DNA from: Sipunculus nudus | Taxonomy: Eukaryota > Annelida > Sipuncula > Golfingiida > Sipunculidae | Length of the DNA stretch: 64,000 nucleotides | Direction of reading: 5' to 3' | Assembly: GCA_026874595.1 (NCBI GenBank) | Contig: CM049311.1 | Span: 70,290,453 to 70,354,452, forward strand | Part shown: positions 9,298-21,214 of the stretch, in pieces | Numbering within the stretch: the first letter of the stretch is position 1 | Layout of the letters: each line of letters begins with the position of its first letter | Made by a program: the position numbers and the translations under genes | Notes under the pieces: model-generated | Database searches by the model: none | Told to the model about the DNA's origin: nothing | What the model saw: the letters and a program-made list of their open reading frames with translations, nothing else

Positions 9298-11339
9298 AGT
9301 TTGATTGTGATTCTAAGGCTGTTGTCGACGAAATTGACCAAAGAATATATAAAAAATTGTTTAGTACACTATTTCCCAACTTTTTTAATCAGATTATTAG
9401 TATTGTGTACTCGAGTGCATCCAAAATGATGGGGAATAAAAACAAGTGACCCATGGGTCATGACGCTCAGCTGACTGGGAAGAGATTCACAAAAGGAAAT
9501 TTTATCATCAGAATGGTAGATACTCATTCAACTGAAGCATCAAACAGAGTAACCAACAGGCCAAGATTTAGTCTGTATTTATATATCTGAAAAATAGAGA
9601 AAAAATGTGTAAACTTTAAAAACTAGAATACGGGTAGCCGACAAGTGACTACGTGTATCTGCCAAAATCAGGAGTGGAACGGGTGAAGTGAGGCATGGAT
9701 TGAGTGGCAAGGGGAAACAGAGTGAGGTATGTTGCATATTAGCATGGATGTCTGCAGCCTAAATGTGTATGTAGGTTGTGCAACCTACCACAAATCCAGA
9801 AAGCTGTCCAAGTTGAATACATATGCAAAATTTTAGGCAGAAAAGTCAAACCACTACATGAATATGAGTGATTTTAGCCCACGGCAGACAAACAGACAGA
9901 CGCTGTGGAAAAATGGTTGCAGTTTTGTGTATGATAAAGACCTATGTGAGATCTAAACACAAGCACAATTTTGGCCCAATCGGTCAAATGGTTCCTGAGA
10001 TATTAGCTTGGAAGTGTGCATCGTTAACTAGAATGTAGGTGGCGCCACCTGTCATAAAATCAAGAAAGCTATCCAGGATGTATAAACCTGCAAAATTTTA
10101 GGCAGTTATGTCAAACCACTACAGAGAAATGAGTGATTTTAGGCCACGGCAGACAAACAGACAGACGCTGTGCAAAATGTGCAAAAATGGTTGCAGGTGG
10201 CCCCTCCAGTTTTGTGTATGATAAAGACCTATGTGAGATCTATACACATGCAAAATTTTGGCCCAAGCGTTCAAAAGGTTCCCGAGATATGAGCTTGGAT
10301 GTCTGCAGCATAAACTAGAATAAAGGTGGCGCCACCTGTCATAAAATCAAGAAAGCTATCCAGGATGTATAAAACTGCAAAATTTTAGGCAGATATGTCA
10401 AACCTCTGCCAAGATGTGACTTTATTGCACGGCAGACAAACAGACAGACGCTGTGCAAAAATGGTTGCAGGTGGTGCCACCAGTTTTGCGTATGATAAAG
10501 AGCTATGTTAGATCTATACACGTGCAAAATTTTGGCCCGATCGGTCAAACGGTTCCCGAGATATGAGCTTGGATGTCATCAGCGTGAACGTGAATGTAGG
10601 TGGTGCCACCTGTCATAAAATCAAGAAAGCTATCCAGGATGTATAAAACTGCAAAATTTTAGGCAGATATGTCAAACCACTGCCGAGATATGAGTGACAT
10701 TATCGCACGGCAGACAAACAGACAGACGCTGTGCAAAAATGGTTGCAGGTGGCGCCACCAGTTTAGCGTATGATAAAGAGCTATGTTAGATCTATACACA
10801 TGCAAAATTTTGGTCCGATCGGTCAAACGGTTCCCGAAATATGAGCTTGGATGTCATCAGCGTGAATGAGAATGTAGGTGGCGCCACCTGTCATAAAATG
10901 AAGAAAGCTATCAAGAATGTATACGCATGCCGAATTTCAGGTGAATTAGTCAATTCACTGCAGAGATATGAGTGATTTTAACCAAAGCCAGATGAACAGA
11001 TGGACACTGTGCAAACATGGTTACAGGTGGCGCCACCATTTTTAGCTCACCTGACTTTCAGTCATGCTGGGCTATAGCGATGGGTCTTTGTCCGCCGTCC
11101 TTCCGTCTGTCTGTCCGGCCATCCGGTCGGCCGTCCGGCCGTTAGCAGGGCACAAATCATAACTGTAGGGGCTAGGACCATGAACCCTATGCAGTCTTAG
11201 AGGTTATAAAAAGATCTCCTTGCAAACCTGAAATTAGGTCACTGCGACCTATATTCTCGAAGTTATGGGGTGTGTTTGCACCCCCCAGAAATAACTCTTT
11301 GAGACAAAATTTTCACCCCAAACCTTCCATCTTTCACAT

Positions 11340-12150
11340 ACAGCTCACCTACCAACAGGGGAAGAACCGTAATTTTTTTAGGTCAAAAGGTCAAAGGTCA
11401 AGGTCACAGGAGCCTCTTCTTTGAAAAGCCTGTGGATGCATTCTAAGCCGAGCCTTTCATCCCAATTCTTTGATATTTCACATATAGCTCACCCACTAAG
11501 TTGGAGAAGAATCCTATAGATTTTGAGGTCACAAGGTCGAAGGTCAGGGTCACAGGATCCACTTCTTTGAAAAGGTTGTGGACACATTTCAAGCTAGACT
11601 TTTCATTCCAAACCTTCCAGTGCTGATATCGCTTCTCTGCAAACAGGGGAAAAGACCTGTTGATTTTGAGGTCAAAGGTCAAGTTCACAGCACCCACTTC
11701 CTGTGTGGAGTCATTTTCAGGCAAACTTTTCAATCTGTACCTTCCATCTGTCATATATGGCTAACCTACTAATAAGGGAAGAAACCTATTGATGTTGAGG
11801 TCAAAAAGTCAAAGGTCAAGGTCACAATATTTAATTGTTCTAAATGCTTGTGAGCATATTTCAAGTGTAACTGTTCAACCCAAACCTTCAGTCATTCACA
11901 TATGCCACATCTATGCATCACTCAGTTTGACTCAAACTTCATATTTATGGGTCTTTTTGCTTGAATAAATAACTTATTGATTTTGGGGTCAGCAGGTTAA
12001 AGGTTGCAGGTCAAAGTTATTCACCCATTGGTTGCCAAGTAATTACACCAGATTTAAGTGGTTAGTAGTTACCCATCATTTAGAAAGAATCCAGTTGATA
12101 TATGGGCAAAAGGCCAAGGTCATAGGTCAGGGATGTTCACAATTACTTAT
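11340..12150 (+). repeat. AGGTCA-rich repeat block
   Basis: Blocks near 11388, 11527, 11670 and 11798 each contain two to four AGGTCA-like hexamers in direct orientation with spacings of 0-2 bases, for example AAAGGTCAAGGTCACAGG. They recur at roughly 130-140 base intervals. AGGTCA is the half-site of nuclear receptors; whether these are bound is unknown. Confidence 0.6.
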
Positions 12151-12783
12151 TTTATAGACCATCTCTATTTTTCTTGTATATATAACCATCCCACTCCAGC
12201 TGGTACATCTCCCTGTGTGGCTGTAATTGTGAGTGACACTGGTGACATATGACTCCCTTTTGTATCAGCCTATTAAGTGATAAGGCTGAGTGATAAGTAG
12301 CTCGTTACTTCATAACAAAAACACTGTTGTCAGAATGCTTCAGCCAGGCATTAAGACTATGAGAGTATAGTATTAAGGTTTAGCTACTGATTTATAAGAT
12401 GATGGGAACATTTTGCAGTTTATTTTATGGAATCCTAGCAATAAACTTAGTTTCCTAGATATCTGAATATTTTAATATATATCACCACATATAAAAGCAA
12501 GTGTTTGTTCTCATAATATGTGGATGTGTACCTTGATTTAGGATGGCTTTTTGTTTTATTTCAAGACTCTTAGTCATGCTTTCTGCATTTCTTTTCTTTC
12601 AGGTTTGGCAGTTTACCTACCCTGCTGACCCCATTGAAAAGCTGAGTGATAATAAAAAATATTGGACTTACACTTTTTACAATTGCATATCTATAAATCT
12701 GATATGAGGGCCTGGACATGCCTTTTGAATTATTTTGGGCATTTATTACTGGATAATTTGCCCCAAGTTTGGTCTCTTATTGG

Positions 12784-14109
12784 AGAATGTGGGATATCAA
12801 ATGTCATACTTGTCAGAAATCCATTATGTCTGCCAGTTAGCCACCTTAGAAATTCTTTCTTCAGTGCAGTTTCAGTTATTTTTCTTTAATGTTTGGTCCG
12901 ATTTAGAGAATGTTTGTTGTCTGATTTCAGACTTGTCAGAAGTCCAATATGGCCACCAGGCAACCATCTTTTAATTCCTTTTGATCATATTATCTCAAGA
13001 ACAGTTAAAGTGAATGCAGTTGGATGTATATTTATGTAATCTTGTAAAGGATTGGGTCAAATATTTCTGAATAAAAATTACCATCATTTATAAAAGTGCA
13101 CAACAGTTGGCTTGTATTGAATAAAAATTCATACAGAAGCACCTGTTTCTCAATAATTCATGCATGTATTTCCTTGATTTTTGCTATATATTTTGATCTT
13201 ATATTTACCCTTTGTGGTGTTCCTTTTGAAACTGACAGGTTTCAAGCAAGCTGTTGGAATAGTTCCTGATAGCTTAACAATCATGCATTTTCCTCAGACC
13301 ATCAATTCTCTGTGTTTTAACCAGACATAGGTGATATATATTTCTGTTGTCATAGAAAATTTTCAACAAATTGGCAAATTGGTTCTTCAAAATTTGACTG
13401 GAAGTTGTGAATCTCAGTCCATGATGTCACAGGTCATGCTTGTTAGAGAATGTGGGATATTAAATGTCATACCTGTCAGAAATCCATTATGTCTGCCAGT
13501 TAGCCACCTTAGAAATTCTTTCTTCAGTGCAGTTTCAGTAATTTTTCTTTAATGTTTGGTCCGATTTAGAGAATGTTTGTTGTCTGATTTCAGACTTGTC
13601 AGAAGTCCAATATGGCCACCAGGCAACCATCTTTTAATTCCTTTTGATCATATAATCTCAAGAACAGTTAAAGTGAATGCAGTTGGATGTATATTTATGT
13701 AAACTTGTAAAGGATTGGGTCAAATATTTTTGAATAAATATTACCATCATTTATAAAAGTGCAGTACAGTTGGCTTGTATTGAATAAAAATTCATACAGA
13801 AGCACCTGTTTCTCAATAATTCTTGCATGTATTTCCTTGATTTTTTCTATATATTTTGATCTTATATTTGCTCTTTGTGGTGTTCCTTTTGAGACTACAG
13901 GTTTCAAGCAAGCTGTTGGAATAGTTCCTGATAGCTTAACAATCATGCATTTTCCTCAGACCATCAATTCACTGTGTTTTAACCAGACATAGGTGATATA
14001 TATTTCTGTTGTCATAGAAAATTTTCAACAAATTGGCAAATTGGTTCTTCAAAATTTGACTGGAAGTTGTGAATCTCAGTCCATGATGTCACAGGTCATG
14101 CTTGGCAGC
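12784..14109 (+). repeat. 663-bp tandem duplication
   Basis: 12784-13446 and 13447-14109 are near-identical direct repeats, both beginning AGAATGTGGGATAT and including CCATTATGTCTGCCAGTTAG. Divergence is only scattered substitutions, so the duplication looks recent. It lies inside the hairpin-ended element. Confidence 0.85.
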
Positions 14110-14147
14110 TGAGCGTCATGACCCATGGGTCACTTGTTTCAATTTTT

Positions 14148-15169
14148 AGCTCAGCTGACTGAAAGTCATCTGAGCTGTAGGGATCACCTTTTGCCCGTCG
14201 TCCGTCCGGCCATCCAGGTGTCTGTCTGTTAACAGGGCACAAATCGTAACCGCTAGACCGGGAATCTTCTTACTTGAAATCCTGGGAGGTCTATGGAAAT
14301 TCTCCTTGTAAACCTGAAATTAGGTCACTGTGACCTATATTCTTCGAGCTATGGGGTTCTGAAGTACCCCCCAGAATAATGCAAAATTTAATACAAAAGC
14401 TCAAGTATCTGAACAACTAATGCATTAATCACCATGATTCTTTGCATGATCATGGAGTGTTTCATCAATTTCTGGAGATTGGTGGCGCCACCTATATTTT
14501 TTTTATTTTTTACGATTTTTTTTCTCTACTTTTGTGATCTTTAAACATTTGGTCATCTGTAAACAGGGCACAAATCATAATGACTGGACCTAGAATCTTC
14601 TGTCCTCACCTCCACGGAAGCCCATAAAAGGTCTACATGGAAACCCGAAATAAGGTCCCTGTTACCCATATCCTTCATGCTCTGGGGCTCCGAAGTACTC
14701 CCCAGAATAAAGATTTGGTCATCTGTTAACAGAGCACAAATTATAATGACGACCTAGAATCTTCTTTCTTGATATGCTGGGAGGCCCCTGAAAAGTCTCC
14801 TTGTGCACCTGAAATTACATCTCTGTTACCCATATCCTTCATCCTATGCGGCTTTGAAATACCCCCCAGAATAAACATTTGGATTTGTTAACAGGGCACA
14901 AATCATAATAACTGGACCTAGAATTTTATTTTTTGACATGCTGGGAGACCCCTGAAAAGTCATCTTGTAAACCTTGAAAATAGGTGTCTGTTACCCATAT
15001 CCTTCATGCGACAGAGCTCCATAGTACCCCAATGAATATTGGATGATTTTATACAAAAGGTCAAGTTTGGAAAAAGTATTTCATTCAAATTTGACATTCA
15101 GATGATAAAATTACTTTTGTCAATGTCCTCCTGGTCAGCTGAGCGTCATGACCCCTGGGTCACTTGTTT
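14148..15169 (+). mobile_element. Hairpin-ended element, inner copy 2
   Basis: A complete short copy with 5' hairpin AGCTCAGCTGACTGAAAGTC then ATCTGAGCT and a CGTCCGTCC tract, and 3' end CAGCTGAGCGTCATGACCCC plus GGGTCACTTGTTT. It lies head-to-tail with the previous element, separated by eight bases. The interior repeats a motif around GGGCACAAATCATAA several times. Confidence 0.6.
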
Positions 15170-15350
15170 GTTTATGTTATAGAGCTATCCAAGGGCTACA
15201 TTAGTATAAATTTTATTTCCTGATCAGTCAAACGGTTCCCGAGATATGAGCTTGGAAAGCTGATCATTTCAAGTCCCAGAGGAGCTCTCTGGAAACGAAC
15301 GCGGCAACGGCGGAGGAACCCGGTCAAAAACATAGTATCCACAAAACTTA

Positions 15351-17330
15351 CAGGTGGCTCCACCAGTCTGCAGAAACTAATAAAAACACTTACAAACATC
15401 AATATCCATACAAAGAATCATGTTGATCTCCCCATTAGTTGTTCAGATACTTCAGCTTTTGTATCAAATTGTCCATTATTCTGAGGGATACTTCGGAGTC
15501 CTATAGCTTGAAGGATATGGGTAACAGAGACCTAATTTTAAGTTTCCACAGGCACTTTTCATGGGCCTCCTTGCATGACAAGAATGAAGATTCTAGGTCC
15601 AGTTGTTGCGATTTGTACCCTGTTGACAGATAACCACATCTTTAAAGGTATCAAAAAAAAGAGAAAAAAAATCGTAAAAATTTGAAAAAATAGAGGTGGC
15701 GCACCCAGTCTGCAGAAACTGATGGAACAGGTCATGATCAATATGTATGCCGAAAACCATGACCATCAGTGTTGTAGTTATTGAGATACTGCAGTTTTTG
15801 TATCAAATTTTCCATTATTCTGGGAGGTAATTTGGAGCCATACAGCTTAAAGAATATGGGTAACAGTGACCTAATTTCAGGTTTCCATGGAGACTTTTCA
15901 TGGGTCTCCCTGTGTGTCAAGAATGAAGATTCTAGGTCCAGTTTTAAGGATTTGTGCCCTGTTAACAGATGTTCATAACTTTAAAGGTCTCAAAAATAGA
16001 GAAAAAATTCGTAAAAAAACCCGAACAAATACAGGTGGTGCCACCAGTCTGCAGAAACTGATGAAACACTCCATGATCAATATCCATGAAAAAAATTATG
16101 GTGATCTCTGCATTAGTTGTTCAGATACTTCAGCTTTTGTGTCAAATGTTCCATTATTCTGAGCTGTACTTTGGAGTGCCATAGCTCAAAGGATATAGGT
16201 AACAGAGACCTAATTTCAGGTGTCCATGGAGACTTATCATGGGTCTCCCTGTGTGTCAACAATGAAGATTCTAGGTCCAGTCCTTATGATTTGTACCCTG
16301 TTGACAGATAACTACATCCTGAAAGGTCTCAAAAATAGAGAATAAAAAATTGTGAAAATTTGAAAAAATACAGGTGGCACCACCAGTCTGCAGGTACTGA
16401 TGAAACACCTCTTGATCAATATGTATGCCAAAAATCATGACCATCAGTGTTGTAGTTATTGAGATGTTGCAGTTTGTTTTTATCAAATTTTCCATTATTC
16501 TGGGGGGTTATTGGGAGCCCCCCATAGCTCAAAGGATATGGGTAACAGAGACCTTATTTCAGGTTTCCATGGAGACTTTTTATGGACCTCTCAGTGTGTC
16601 AAGAATGAAGATTCTAGGTCCAGTCTTTATGATTTGTGCCCTGTTAACAGCTGTTCACATTTTTAAATTCGTTAAAAATCGAAAAATTCAGGTGGCGCCA
16701 CCAGTCTGCAGGAAGTGATGGAACATCTCATGATCAATACGTATGCCAAAAATCATGACCATCAGTCAAGTAGTTAATGAGATATTGAAGTTTTTGTATG
16801 GAATTTTTTACTTTTCTGGGGGGTAATTTGGGGCCCCATAGCTCGAAGGATATGGGTAACAGAGATCTAATTTATGGTTTCCATGGAGACTTTTAATAGG
16901 TTTCTCAGTGTGTCGAGAATGAAGATTCTAGGTCCAGCGGTTACGATTTTTGCCACGTTAACAGATGACAGCATCTTTAAACGTCTCAAAAATAGAGGAA
17001 AAAATTGTAAAAAAATCGAAAAATACAGGTGGCGCCATCAGTCTGCAGGAAGTGATGGAACATCTCATGATCAATATGTATGCCAAAAATCATGACCATC
17101 AGTCAAGTAGTTAATGAGATATTGAAGTTTTTGTATGAAATTTTTTACTTTTCTTGGGGGTACTTTGGGGCCCCATAGCTCGAAGGATATGGGTAACAGA
17201 GACATGGACCTCTCAGAATCCCAAGTTACAAGGTTCTAGGTTCAGCGGTTACGATTTGTGCCTGGTTAACGGACGGACAGACGGACGACGGACAAAGAGT
17301 GATCGCTATAGCTCAGATGACTTTCAGTCA
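15351..17330 (-). repeat. ~340-bp tandem satellite
   Basis: Six units start at GGTGGC-palindrome blocks near 15351, 15692, 16031, 16371, 16689 and 17026. Each unit includes CAGTCTGCAG, GATCAATATGTATGCC, GGATATGGGTAACAGAGACC and GAATGAAGATTCTAGGTCC. It is internal to the outer hairpin-ended element. Short ORFs across it are broken and not conserved between units. Confidence 0.8.
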
Positions 17331-17340
17331 GCTGTGCTAA

Positions 17341-19425
17341 AAACTGAATCCATGAATTAGACTGTTGTCATAATTAGTTTGCATCCGAGGTTGTAAAATC
17401 TGAAAATATCTTGGGCCGTAGTTACAATATCTTATTGGAAGTCGGTTTTTTTGTTGAATCTAAGGTATCTGAAAAATCTAAGCGTGATGATGGATCCAAC
17501 ATGATGTTGTTTGGAAATGGTGATTGAGCCGCAAGTCCCATACGCGAACAGTGTATGTTCATTGTTGATAATTGTATTTCACAGTCGAATCAGAAATGGT
17601 AGTGTATAAAAGAATCGGTGGTAAGAAAGGGGTTGTTAACCCTTTTCGCTAACCTCTTGTTTATTGAATATTGTGGAATTTGTTCATCCAGACGCGGCAG
17701 TGTTTGTGCCTTGTGCCTCCTGTTTGGGCAGTTGATTTAGTGCAGATTTTTCCCGCCAGAGGGCAGCAATTAATTGATTTGCCTGTTCTGCAAACGGCCA
17801 AACTCCGTCAAACGCCATTCTCAAAGCCAACAACCCTTTATTCCCCTGAATAAATACTAGTGCCTATGCTTTAATGACAAGCGTCTGCTCGTATAACAAA
17901 CATGTGCTCACTTAAACATCTATTACACATATACTTGATGGACCAGCCTGAAACCGCTGAGAAACGCAACTGCTAGGCGTGATATTGAGGAGTCGCGATC
18001 CGCGAATGATTTGCTTCGTGTTAGCCGCCGACGGCGACGCAAAAGGTTTCAGGTTTCTGTTGCGTCGTCAGCCCATCAAAGGGCTAACTGGGGTTATAGC
18101 ACGATACGATCTGTTACTCTTAGAAAGGAAATTAAATAAAAATATTTTCTATGGTTTTAGCAAACCAATGTTCACATAATGTTGTATGTCGAAAGGCCTG
18201 TAATAAAAAATAACCATTCTGGAAAGCATGAAGCACCTGTAACATCAGCAACTGATAGTATTTGTCCAGAGAGAATTGAAGCATTTACAGCCCCGTAGAC
18301 ATCTTGCATTTGGTGGCAGTCCTGTATAAGGCTTTAGGCCTGTGTACAATTATGTTCATATTTTAACTTCCTTGGTGCAAAATAGGGCTGAGAACAGAAC
18401 AGTAATGTTTTCTAGTGGTCAAATATACAATACACATAGATGTACTGAACATTAATCAATGGATATATGTTAAATCTCACAGTTGTGTATGGAGTGTTAT
18501 AATCACAGTTAACTGCAGGTGCAATCTATGGACTCCACAATGCGTCAGTCACTGAAACAAAGCAATTGAGGAGTTCATTCTTATGGGCTAGCTTCATGTA
18601 TGTGTTGATCTCGTTCAAATATCATTTGAAAGACGTAAGCAATTGAGTTAGGCATAAAATACATTTTATTTTGTGTTTTTTAATTGGGTATTTATCAAAT
18701 ATAATCCGATATAGGGTATTCCTTGACATAGATGACGATCCTTTATCTCCGAATCCGATCTGAATAGTTTCACTATGCCGTGAAATGAATGGTATATTTT
18801 TCAAGTTCAGCATAATGTTTTAGTGGAGATATATAATCTGTTCATCTTGGCTTTTTTCAGGGTTACTGAATAAACCACAAGACCTATAATAATTTCAACC
18901 AAAAGAATCGTGATAGTCCAAAATGATGATGACACAAACTAAAATGAGTAATTATGGGTCCAATTCAAAACAGGCAGACCGCTAATCTCCGGCGTCGCCT
19001 GTGTCAGCAACTGTTAACAACCGACCGCCTTCTCTTCCAGGATATGTCTATCGACCATCTTTTCACAAAAGTTCAATGGAATTTATTAAGAACAGAGTTT
19101 TGATGAGTATAACATCCACGTATGGCCAATGGTTTCGCTGAGGCTGTGACTTGAAATTAATTGAGTAGGTGGCCGAGCCAGGTTTTTTGAAAGGTGGGGA
19201 TACTTGGGGGAGGGTGGGGGGGGGGATGAGTTCTGCAAACCACCAGCAAGTCCGTCAATCTGAAGGGGGCACATTAAAACTAATAAAAGAATTTCACCTG
19301 GTGAAAGCTCTTTGCAAACTCTTAAAAAGTTACATGTATTCTAATATTCTGATAATATGTATGACGAAATGCGATTTCGAGCACAACGAGTGAAACTTCA
19401 TATATTTATATTTTTAGCTCAGCTG
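17341..19425. other. Spacer without recognisable genes
   Basis: No repeat family or convincing ORF is seen. A TATAAAAG motif occurs at about 17606, and a hairpin with GACGGCGACGCAA/TTGCGTCGTC arms lies near 18026-18073. A pyrimidine tract ending TTCCAG occurs near 19040, but no supported exon follows. Confidence 0.4.
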
Positions 19426-20990
19426 ACTATAAGTCATCTGAGCTATAGTCGTGGTGCTTTGTCCGTCGACTGTCCGTCTGTCCGTTAAACTGGGACGTTT
19501 TGAAACCGTTGGATCTACAAATCTGAAATTCAGCATACCTTTAGATGTCCCCAAAATCTCCGACCATACAGAAAATTGGGTCATTAGGACTTCGTTCCTT
19601 CGAATTATAAAGGAAAACCCTCTGTTTTCCATTTAAAACTTATTGTTACACTTCGAGACTGCCTAATATCAAAACCACTGACCTGATATTGACCATTTTT
19701 AATATATTAATTCCTCTATATATTTCCTATGTACATACCAGAAATTATTTCAATATTTTTTAAATTCTTGAAGAAATGGGCCAAAACATAATGCACTTTG
19801 AAAAATTCAGGAAATATATTTACTCCCTTAACTTGAGAATTGCTGAGACTTTCTTTCAGGTATATAACTATATTTAATCAAGATTCAATTGTATATCCAA
19901 AATTAGATATGAATTTTTAAAATTTTATAAGTCATTAGCATAAATATAAAATCAGTAACTTAAATTTTGCCCAGATTTGACCATGGCACATTTTGTTCCT
20001 GTTTCTGCTGTGGATTTAATTTTCACAGCATGTTACCATAAGCATTTCATCTCTAAACATCTAAAATTTTAAACCAGTTGATCAAAAACTAGATTTTATT
20101 CAAGTTTTCAAGCACCATGTAAAGTATTGTTTAGATCAAGCAAATGTTATGCAGTTTGCTAGAGCTCAGCTCTCCAGCTTCCCAGGCCAGCTCTTAGCTC
20201 CCAAAATTTGGCATATAGTTAGATGTCCCCCAAACCCAACCCCCCCCCCCCCCACCATACCAAACGTTCAGTCACTAGAACTTCATTCCTTCAAGGTATT
20301 TTCAATTAAAAACCCATTGTTACACTTCAGGACTGCCTAATATCAAAACCACTGGTCTGACTTATAAAGTCAGATCATATAAAATATACATGTTTTTCTA
20401 TTTATACTCTATGCACATGCCAGAAATAATGTGAGTATTGTGAAATTGTTTTAAGTTATTGGCCCCAACATAATGCACTTTTGTAAACAAGAAATATATT
20501 TACTCCCTTAACATGAAAATTGCTGAACTTAGAGATTTTTTTTTGTCAGGGATATAACATTATTTAATCAAGATGCCATTGTATACACAAAATAAGTTCT
20601 GAATCTTTCAAATTTTATATGTTATTACTATAAATATAAAATCAGTGCCTTAAATTTTGCCTAATTTTGATCATGGCATGTTTGTTTCCGGAAAGCACTG
20701 TTGATATGATTTTCATATCATGCAGGAACAAGGATTTCAGTTTGTTAGTTTTGAAAGTTGAAAGAATTTGGCCAAAAAACTGTAGCTTTTATCAAAGTTT
20801 TAATGAGACCATGTAAGACCCAGGCTCTACCCAGCCCCTCTTCACTCACCTGTATGTCCTCTAGTTGACCTTTCCTACCAATTATGCACGCTTGATGCGG
20901 GGCATATACTTGCAGCTGGGCAGCTTATTGCTGGCTACAGCTGATCCAGGTGTCCAACCCAGCTCATCTATTAGTTGTTAAGACCAACAG
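19426..20990 (+). mobile_element. Hairpin-ended element copy (5' end intact)
   Basis: It starts after TTTTT with AGCTCAGCTGAC TATAA GTCATCTGAGCT, a 12-base stem with one mismatch, then a GTCCGTC tract. The body is an internally duplicated segment (from about 19500 and again from about 20210) sharing GACTGCCTAATATCAAAACC and ACATAATGCACTTT. The 3' end is not clear. A poly-C run lies at about 20240-20253. Confidence 0.5.
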
Positions 20991-21214
20991 CATAACAATA
21001 AACAATGAATAAATAAATTTTTATAGGCCTATAATAACAACTTTAAAAATAATAAATATAAAAGGAATATGACAGTTGATGAGTAACATGGAATTACCTT
21101 GCAGTTACTGATGTTTTATGGATTTTGTATGGATGGATGAAAATGTATTCCATGTAACACCATGGAGTCACGTATGGTATTTTCTTTTCAGTTTTAATAA
21201 CGAAAAAAAAATAA

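Larger units (their letters stand above)
11044..14139 (+). mobile_element. Hairpin-ended element, inner copy 1
   Basis: It begins after a T-run with AGCTCACCTGAC...GTCATGCTGGGCT and a GTCCGTCC-rich tract, and ends with CAGCTGAGCGTCATGACC and the GTGACC/GGTCAC palindrome plus TTGTTT at 14139. It contains an array of AGGTCA motifs (11340-12150) and a recent 663-bp tandem duplication (12784-14109). It has no coding capacity. Confidence 0.55.
9623..15349 (-). mobile_element. Helitron-like element (TTGTATCCGCC family), nested and 5'-clipped
   Basis: The minus-strand 3' end at 9623 has the hairpin GTAGTCACTTGTCGGCTAC followed by CCGTATTCTAG and a host T, the Helitron signature. The interior carries about four repeats of roughly 277 bases with GGTGGCGCCACC palindromes (near 10027, 10324, 10600 and 10877). 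The 5' end (15325-15349) keeps only the second half of the family hairpin. Between 11040 and 15170 it is interrupted by two hairpin-ended elements; flanks CCACCATTTTT and GTTTATGTTAT rejoin to match the uninterrupted copy near 56005. No Rep/helicase ORF is present. Confidence 0.6.
9444..17338 (-). mobile_element. Outermost hairpin-ended element of a nested cluster
   Basis: Read on the minus strand, it starts at 17338 with a hairpin AGC(A)CAGCTGAC/GTCATCTGAGCT followed by a GTCCGTC-rich tract, runs through a tandem satellite (15351-17330), and ends at 9444 with the 16-base palindrome GTGACCCATGGGTCAC plus TTGTTT. It is split at one point by the Helitron-like element 9623-15349: the satellite unit to the right of the insertion and the sequence to the left rejoin as CACCTGTA + TTTTTAAAG in the pattern of an intact unit. 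No protein is encoded. The superfamily is uncertain; terminal hairpins and insertion beside T-runs suggest Helitron/Helentron-like mobilisation. Confidence 0.55.

Noticed and set aside
8815-9341. Repetitive open frames on both strands (12-residue repeats)
   Set aside because: They result from a 36-bp minisatellite whose period is a multiple of three; frames are open on both strands and lack gene context.
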